DNA of 24,341 nt, taken from contig QKYT01000835.1 of the NCBI GenBank assembly GCA_003550305.1, forward strand, positions 18,334-42,674. Direction: 5' to 3'. This DNA comes from Glomus cerebriforme (lineage: Eukaryota; Glomeromycota; Glomeromycetes; Glomerales; Glomeraceae). The notes beneath the pieces are model-generated. The model ran no database searches, was not told the DNA's origin, and worked only from the letters and a program-made list of their open reading frames with translations. A program made the position numbers and the translations under genes. Each line of letters begins with the position of its first letter. Within the stretch, counting starts at the first letter, position 1. Of this stretch, positions 18,580 to 24,341 are shown in pieces.

Positions 18580-21199
18580 TGTACGTATAATTAGCTTTTT
18601 TAATTAAGATATTTAATTGTTCGTTAAAATTTTGATAAACTATTCATTAATTTCGATATAATAAATAAAAATTCTATTGGTTTTTTTTTTATGAAGAAAA
18701 AAAGAAGCCAGAGAGAGTCATTAAGAAAGAATTGGTACGTAAAAAAAAAAAAGGGTTGAAGAGGGAATTAATAAAAAGAAAAAAATATATATTCGAATCT
18801 TCTAATGAATTAAATAAATAATAAAGTCAAAAACTTTTGTTGACTTTTTTTTTTTAAAAAAAAAGGAAATAATAATAATTAATCAAAGTATATATATATA
18901 TATATACGTTTTTTTCTTTAAATAAATGCTTATGGTAGTAAAAATTAAATTTGTGAACTTTGGTCTTAGTTCCGGTATTATTTAAATGATTTTAATATTT
19001 TTTATGCATTAAAAAAACAATGGTAAATACAGTAGTTAATTATTATTATTATACGGGGGGGGGGGTATAATCGATGTATACAGAATTGTTTATTATTTCG
19101 ACAAAACTTTTACTATTTCGGAAAAATTAAAGCTTTTGTTTAAAAAAATAATTACTTCCTTAATAATAAAAGGATTTCCTAAAATGTATTTTTTTTCGAC
19201 CATAAGCTATAATTACTGTAGTCAGACAACGCGCTTGACAACATGGACCACTTAGCGATACTAAAAGGTATCGTTAAGTCTGATTTTCTTTGTAAACAAA
19301 TTTTCTTCGCATAAATTTAATTAGCGGATTAATTTTTTATTTTTCTATTAAGGGGGGGCACTCGTTGATATGATTATGTAACATTCTAAATTTAACTTTT
19401 ATAACCTCCGACTATTTATTGTGTGATTTTCTATTTAATATTGTTGTATGTTTTTTTTATACAATGTTTAACATTGAGACGAATTATCTGTTTCAAGTTT
19501 TTTTTTTCTTTTTTTTTGGATTTGATCTTCAGCAAAAAATAAATGAAACCGGAATTCTCCCCGTTTCTTTAAAAATTATTGACATTTACTGCTTTTGACT
19601 GCTGGAATTTGTTTATACACAATTATTATTTATTTATTTACACAACAACTTTATCCGATTATTATTTATGGCGTTAATAATCATAATATGAACTTTATCT
19701 TAAAATATTAACCAATTAACGATTCAAAAGGGTTCTCCTATAAAAAATGTTGTTGTTCTAGCAAAATGAAATTAATCAAGTAAGAAGTAATTTCTAGAAA
19801 TTATTTATATGACAAGAGTTACAATAATATAAACATATGATCTAATTCAAATTCAATTTGATATTCAAAATACAAATTTCTAATCATTATTATCAGGATG
19901 ACTTTCAACAGTGATACAAATGCACTGTTAGATTTTTTTTTTTTTTTTTAAATAGTGAATTAATCGAATCAAAAAATAATTTAATTGATTACATATGTAT
20001 CATATGTATCATAGCATCATTTATGTAATCTTTTGTAATTTATTCCTTTCATCTTTCCTCATTGATTATTTAATTTTCCGTTGTCAAAAAAAAAAAAAGG
20101 ATTTTAATAAGGACCGAAAATGGTACATCTACAGTATATACCTTTTGTTTAGTTTATAAATGAAATGGTATAACTGTTAGATTTTATAATCATTTATTCT
20201 ATTTAAGTTATTAAAAAAAGGACAATATTTATTTATATTTAATTGTAAAATACGTTTCTAATCTTAATAAAGAATCAATGGTTTTGTGAACTTCTCATAC
20301 CTTTTCTATATATAATAAATTATAAACATAAAAAAAATATTATACTTAATAATAATAATTATTTATTTATTTAATTTAGCCGTTTGGAAATATGATGTCA
20401 AAAATCGATGGTAAAATTTTCTAAAGAAGAAATTGAATTTCAAAATAAATAAGTATTAACAGTTAATAAAATTATGTTAAAAAGAATTTTAGGTTAATTT
20501 TTTGATTAGTATCAAGATAAAATCTGTAACTTTTAAACTTATAACTTGAAATTTATCCGTAAATTTATCTGATATCCACAGGAATTAATTTATAAGATTT
20601 GAGCCAATGAAAAAGTGAGAATAAAAATCATCAGGTATTTACGTGTTTCCGAAATTGATTTCAGATATATATACTGTATTTCACGCAACAATTTTATTAA
20701 ATTTAAAAATGTTTTTTTTGCATTTGATTTTCATGAATGATTGCGAGTTGGTTCGATTGAGCTATAAATGATCAAAATCCAAGTGAATGGATCGGAGAGT
20801 TTGATTCTGTTACATTATTCAATTAAAAATATAAAGTAAAGAGAAAGAAATTTGAGGGCTATCAAAACTAATACTGTATATAAAAGATAACATATTGTTT
20901 CGCATTAATTAAAAGAGCTTTGTCATCGAAATATAATTTTACATTTTTAAATGTTCTAAAGGACACTTTATTTACGCGACATTTTCATTTTAAAATGAAC
21001 AAAAATAAAAATTTATATTATAAAAAGGACAACAAAATCGTCAAAAAAATTTATTTAANAAANANAAAAANAANAAATCTTTTTTTTTTTTTCTTTTTTT
21101 TTTTTTCTTTCATATATATATAATAAAATAAATAAAAATAAACCAAAAAAAAAATAAAATTGTTACATTATCAAAGTAACGAAAATTTAAATACTAAAT
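18580..21199. promoter_or_regulatory. 2.6-kb gene-poor region upstream of the receptor gene
   Basis: It contains the receptor promoter and, at its right end, the 3' flank of the repeat-protein gene (T-runs, Ns at 21059-21074). Visible structure: an AAAGTCAA/TTGACTTT inverted repeat (18823-18847), (TA)9 at 18889-18906, an 11-G run at 19055-19065, and a 12-bp-arm hairpin at 19250-19279. A weak coding remnant at 20737-20826 reads NDQNPSEWIGEFDSVTLFN after an in-frame TGA (20758). No gene is supported. Confidence 0.4.
19250..19279. repeat. Inverted repeat with 12-bp arms
   Basis: ACTTAGCGATAC and GTATCGTTAAGT pair with one mismatch around a 6-base loop. It lies in the gene-free region upstream of the receptor. 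Confidence 0.6.
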
Positions 21200-24100
21200 T
21201 TAACAACAATTTCCGCCTGGTTTGTAATATTCGTCCATCAAAAATTTAGTGGCTCTTATGGCTCGCTGTAAGACATCATCTTTATTACCATGAGTAACAT
21301 TGTTGTCAAATAATCTATTAACTTCGTCTTCGGTATACTTGATTGCTAATTCGGTAGCTTTAGATACATCTTCTAAGGTCTTATTTTGAGCGCTTTCAAG
21401 TTTGACCAAGCATTTTGCTCTGGCGGCTGCTCCTACTACGATCAATTCGGAGTTAAGATAAGGTTCTTTTGGTGGTAAAGCATGACCATCAGATCCGAAA
21501 ATAACAGAACGAGAAATTCTATTTTCAGTCTCGGTGGTGGTGGTGAGATTTTTGCTATTGAGAAATTCGCAACCTTGTTCAATTAAATATTGTTCACAAG
21601 CAGAATACAATTCTTTTTCCAAATCAGAATTATGGACTTGTTGGCTGATCCAGGAACTTGCACGATCAACAGCTGTTCGCCATTCGGTTTCGTGTTCAAC
21701 CAAAACTATTCTGAAATAGGTAACGACAAATGCAGATATCCAAAGATTTTTGTCAAGACGTCTCAAACGTAAACTACCAACATAAGATTTAAGAGATTCG
21801 ACAGCTTCATCAGCTGAAGAAATCTTGAGTTGATTGGAAATTAATTTGTGAAGGGTGAATGAACCAACGTTTGATTGAGATTTGCATATTGAACGAGCAT
21901 CTTCAACTTTAACATTAGATCTAAGTCCATTAAAAATGGCAGTTCTTGTTTCTTCGTTTACATCAAGTTTTTTAATTGAAACTTCTAAGGTTTGATTGTT
22001 ATAAGTTTCTACACCTTTTTCGATCAAATATTGTTCAGTAGCAGAGTATATTTCTTTCAATTCTTCTTCACTGAGATTTTGTTCACCAATCCATTTAATT
22101 GCTTTTTCATTATTTTCGCGCCATTCACTTTCGTAATCAATTAAAATAAATTTGAAGTATGTAATAACGAATGCAGTCTGCCAGATTGATTTATCAAGGT
22201 TCTTTAAACGTTTGGTGCCGACATAACGAGTAAGTCTTTTAACAGAATCGTCGATTGATGGGATTTGAAGATGTTCAAGAATTGATGAATGTAAGGTGAA
22301 AGAACCATTGCTATGTTGAGATTTGTAGATTACGCGAGCATCATCAGGGATAGATCGTGATCGAAGATATTCGAACACTGTTTTACGAGTGTCTTCAGAA
22401 ACTTCAAGTTTGACCTTTTCTACTTCTTCTGAAATTACAGTGAAATATTTGGTACTTTCTTCAATCACATATTGTTCACATGCTTCAAATAATTCTTTTT
22501 CTAGTTCTTTATCGCCACCAAGTTGTTGTGTTAACCAAGTATCAGCACGTTCAATGATAGTTTGAGATTCGTTTTTGTATTCAACAAGAACATATCTTAA
22601 AATGTAGATTATGAGCGCAGTTTCAAAGACCGAGTTCTTATAAGTTCTTAGACGTTGGTTAGCAATGTAACTCTTTAAATTTGTAACTGATGTATCAGTA
22701 CTGGTGAGATTAAGTCGTTTTTTGATTGAATCGTGGAGATCAATTGAGCCATCAGATTTTTGAGATGAACATATTGAACGAACATTATCAACGTTGATGC
22801 CTTCTTTCAAATAAGAAATTGATGCTTCTTTTGTTTCTTTATCATATACAAGTTTTCTGACTTTAAGAGTTCTTTCTTCTTTTTGCTTAACTATTTTACG
22901 TGTTACTCTATTTATAACATATTTGTCCGAAATTTCCAAAAGCTCTTTTTCTAAATTTTCATCACCAAGTTGAGATCGAATATATTCTCTAGCTTTATTG
23001 TATTTGTCTGTCAAATCAGTTCCAGCTGTATTTTTCAAATATTGCCTAAGATTTAAGTCGTAGAATAGAAAAAATAGAATGTAGCCAAAAAAAAAAAAAA
23101 AAAAAAAAAAAAGATAAACTTACATTGATAAAGCAGTATGCCAAACAGAGGGGTTAACCTTTTTGAGTTTTTCATTCTTGGTATAGGTTGTTACGGAAGC
23201 CACTAGAGAGTCAGGAGAGGTAGAATTGAGCTTATCGGTAATTTCATTGTTAACTTCAAAGGAACCATCATTTTTTTGTGTTGAAACTATTGTTTGAGTG
23301 GATTCGGGAGTAGTTGATTTTTGTATTTCTTCCAAAGCTTCTTTCTTAGATTCCTTTACTACCTTTTCTGAACCTTTGTCAATTACTACTTTGCTTGACG
23401 CTTTAATGATATCTTCTTCTAGTTTAGCATCTCCAATTTGAGAACTAAGATATGCTCTGGCTCGCTTGTATTTTTCTGATGAATCACTTGAAGGACTAGC
23501 TGTACGTAAAAATCCGAGCGTGATTGCCGTTTTAAAAATAGATTCGGAATTTTCAGGTTTAATTTTATCACTAGTAACATAAGATTGAGCTTTCTCGACT
23601 AAATCTTTGGGGGAAGTATTATCGAGTTCTTTAGTGATTGTTTCGCTTATTTCAAAGGATCCATCTTCTTTCTGAGTTGATAATGCATCATTGACTGTTT
23701 TTTCAGATGTTGTTGTTCGTATAGCAAGGACAGCTGCTTTCTTTTTATCTTTAATAACTTTTTGAGTCGATTGGTCCACTACATATTTGTTGGTAGCATT
23801 TATTAACTCGTCTTCGTCTTTAGTATTTCCAATTTCTTTAGATAGATATTGACGAGCTTTCTTATATTTTTCATCCCATTCACCTTTATGCTGATCCGCT
23901 AAATTTTTAAGATATGCAATGTTCACGGCTGTAGTAATCCAAGAAGGTTTTGCATTTTTCAGTTTTTCAGTTGTGACATATTGTTGAACAGTAGTCACTA
24001 TTTTTTCTTCAGAAGGTACATCTAATTGTGTACAAATGTCTTTACTAACTTCGATAGAACCGTCTTCATGTTGTTTCGATACTACATTCTGGATAACTTC

Positions 24101-24341
24101 TTTAGTAGTGGATGATTTAACTGTATCAAGTGCATCGGCTTTTTCATGATCATCAACATCATTGTCCAATTTGATGATTTCTTCAACATCACCTAATTCT
24201 ACATCAGTGGATGAACATTCTGGTTTCTCAGGCTCTTTTTCTTTAGGAATGTCAGAAACAGGTTTAGGAGCAGCAGGTTGATCTTTTTTCACGGTCTCGG
24301 GTTTAGATATGGTTGTGGAAGTTCCAGGAGCAGCAGGTTGA
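21200..24341 (-). CDS. Multi-repeat protein (six repeats), C-terminal Cys-Cys; 5' end outside window
   Basis: Two exons are visible: 24340-23124 (continuing past the edge) and 23045-21200. They join across a 78-bp GTAAG..TTAG intron with an A/T run and give 1020 residues. After a Pro/Lys/Glu-rich start (QPAAP, DQPAAPKPV) there are six repeats of about 131-147 residues. Each opens with S-x-Q-x-x-(D/N)-G-S-(F/I)-x-(L/V) (near 24060, 23667, 23264, 22750, 22308 and 21866), then a T/S-Y-V segment, a hydrophobic helix W-x-T-A-x-x-x-x-Y-(L/F), and K-A-x-x-(Y/W)-(I/L). This resembles the all-helical region after VIT and vWA domains in VWA5A/PARP4-like proteins; function unknown. Repeats 1-3 are Lys/Ser-rich and shorter, 4-6 longer. 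A different C-terminal helical domain follows, ending GGNCC, a possible lipid-attachment site. Confidence 0.85.

Noticed and set aside
20745..20765. B-box-like GGTTCGATTGAGC
   Set aside because: No A box upstream and no cloverleaf; overlaps a weak coding remnant instead.

Overview
The window is strongly AT-rich eukaryotic DNA. Its genes have short introns (mostly 73-95 bp, one of about 307 bp) with GT..AG borders. Gene content and style (a ZRC1-like zinc transporter, a seven-helix receptor with a long Ser/Asn tail, a multi-repeat protein, an Mrr-type nuclease, many decayed mobile sequences) fit an early-diverging fungus. An arbuscular mycorrhizal Glomeromycotina genome such as Rhizophagus is the best guess. 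That assignment is inference; no rRNA or other taxonomic marker is present.

Layout. (1) 1-4.1 kb is repeat-rich. It holds the C-terminal part of an unknown ORF with an internal TGA, an ~82-bp minisatellite whose units contain a perfect hairpin, a pogo/Tigger-like transposon remnant (2684-3590) with TA-flanked terminal inverted repeats and the C-terminal end of a transposase, and a second MITE-like block. Single N bases are scattered here. (2) 4.1-6.3 kb is a decayed plus-strand ORF, probably from a mobile element. It ends 4 bp from the stop of a convergent gene. (3) 6313-7126 (minus) is a two-exon Mrr-type nuclease with intact catalytic motifs and a C-terminal membrane anchor. (4) 7.1-12.6 kb is a gene graveyard: a short interstitial telomere-like tract, then several unidentified coding remnants broken by stops and frameshifts, and a cluster of hairpins.

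(5) 13.1-24.3 kb is the healthy gene region. It contains an eight-exon CDF zinc transporter (plus), an EBP-type sterol delta8-delta7 isomerase (plus, 206 bp downstream), a MITE, a two-exon GPCR (minus, convergent with EBP), a 2.6-kb gene-poor stretch upstream of the GPCR, and the 3' part of a gene for a protein with six repeats of about 131-147 residues (minus, running off the right edge).

The intact genes do not form an obvious pathway. They look like ordinary separate housekeeping or signalling genes next to a transposon-decay zone. The points most worth following are the membrane-anchored Mrr nuclease, the multi-repeat protein ending in Cys-Cys, the animal/plant-type sterol isomerase in a fungus, and the unidentified decayed genes at 8.4-12.5 kb.
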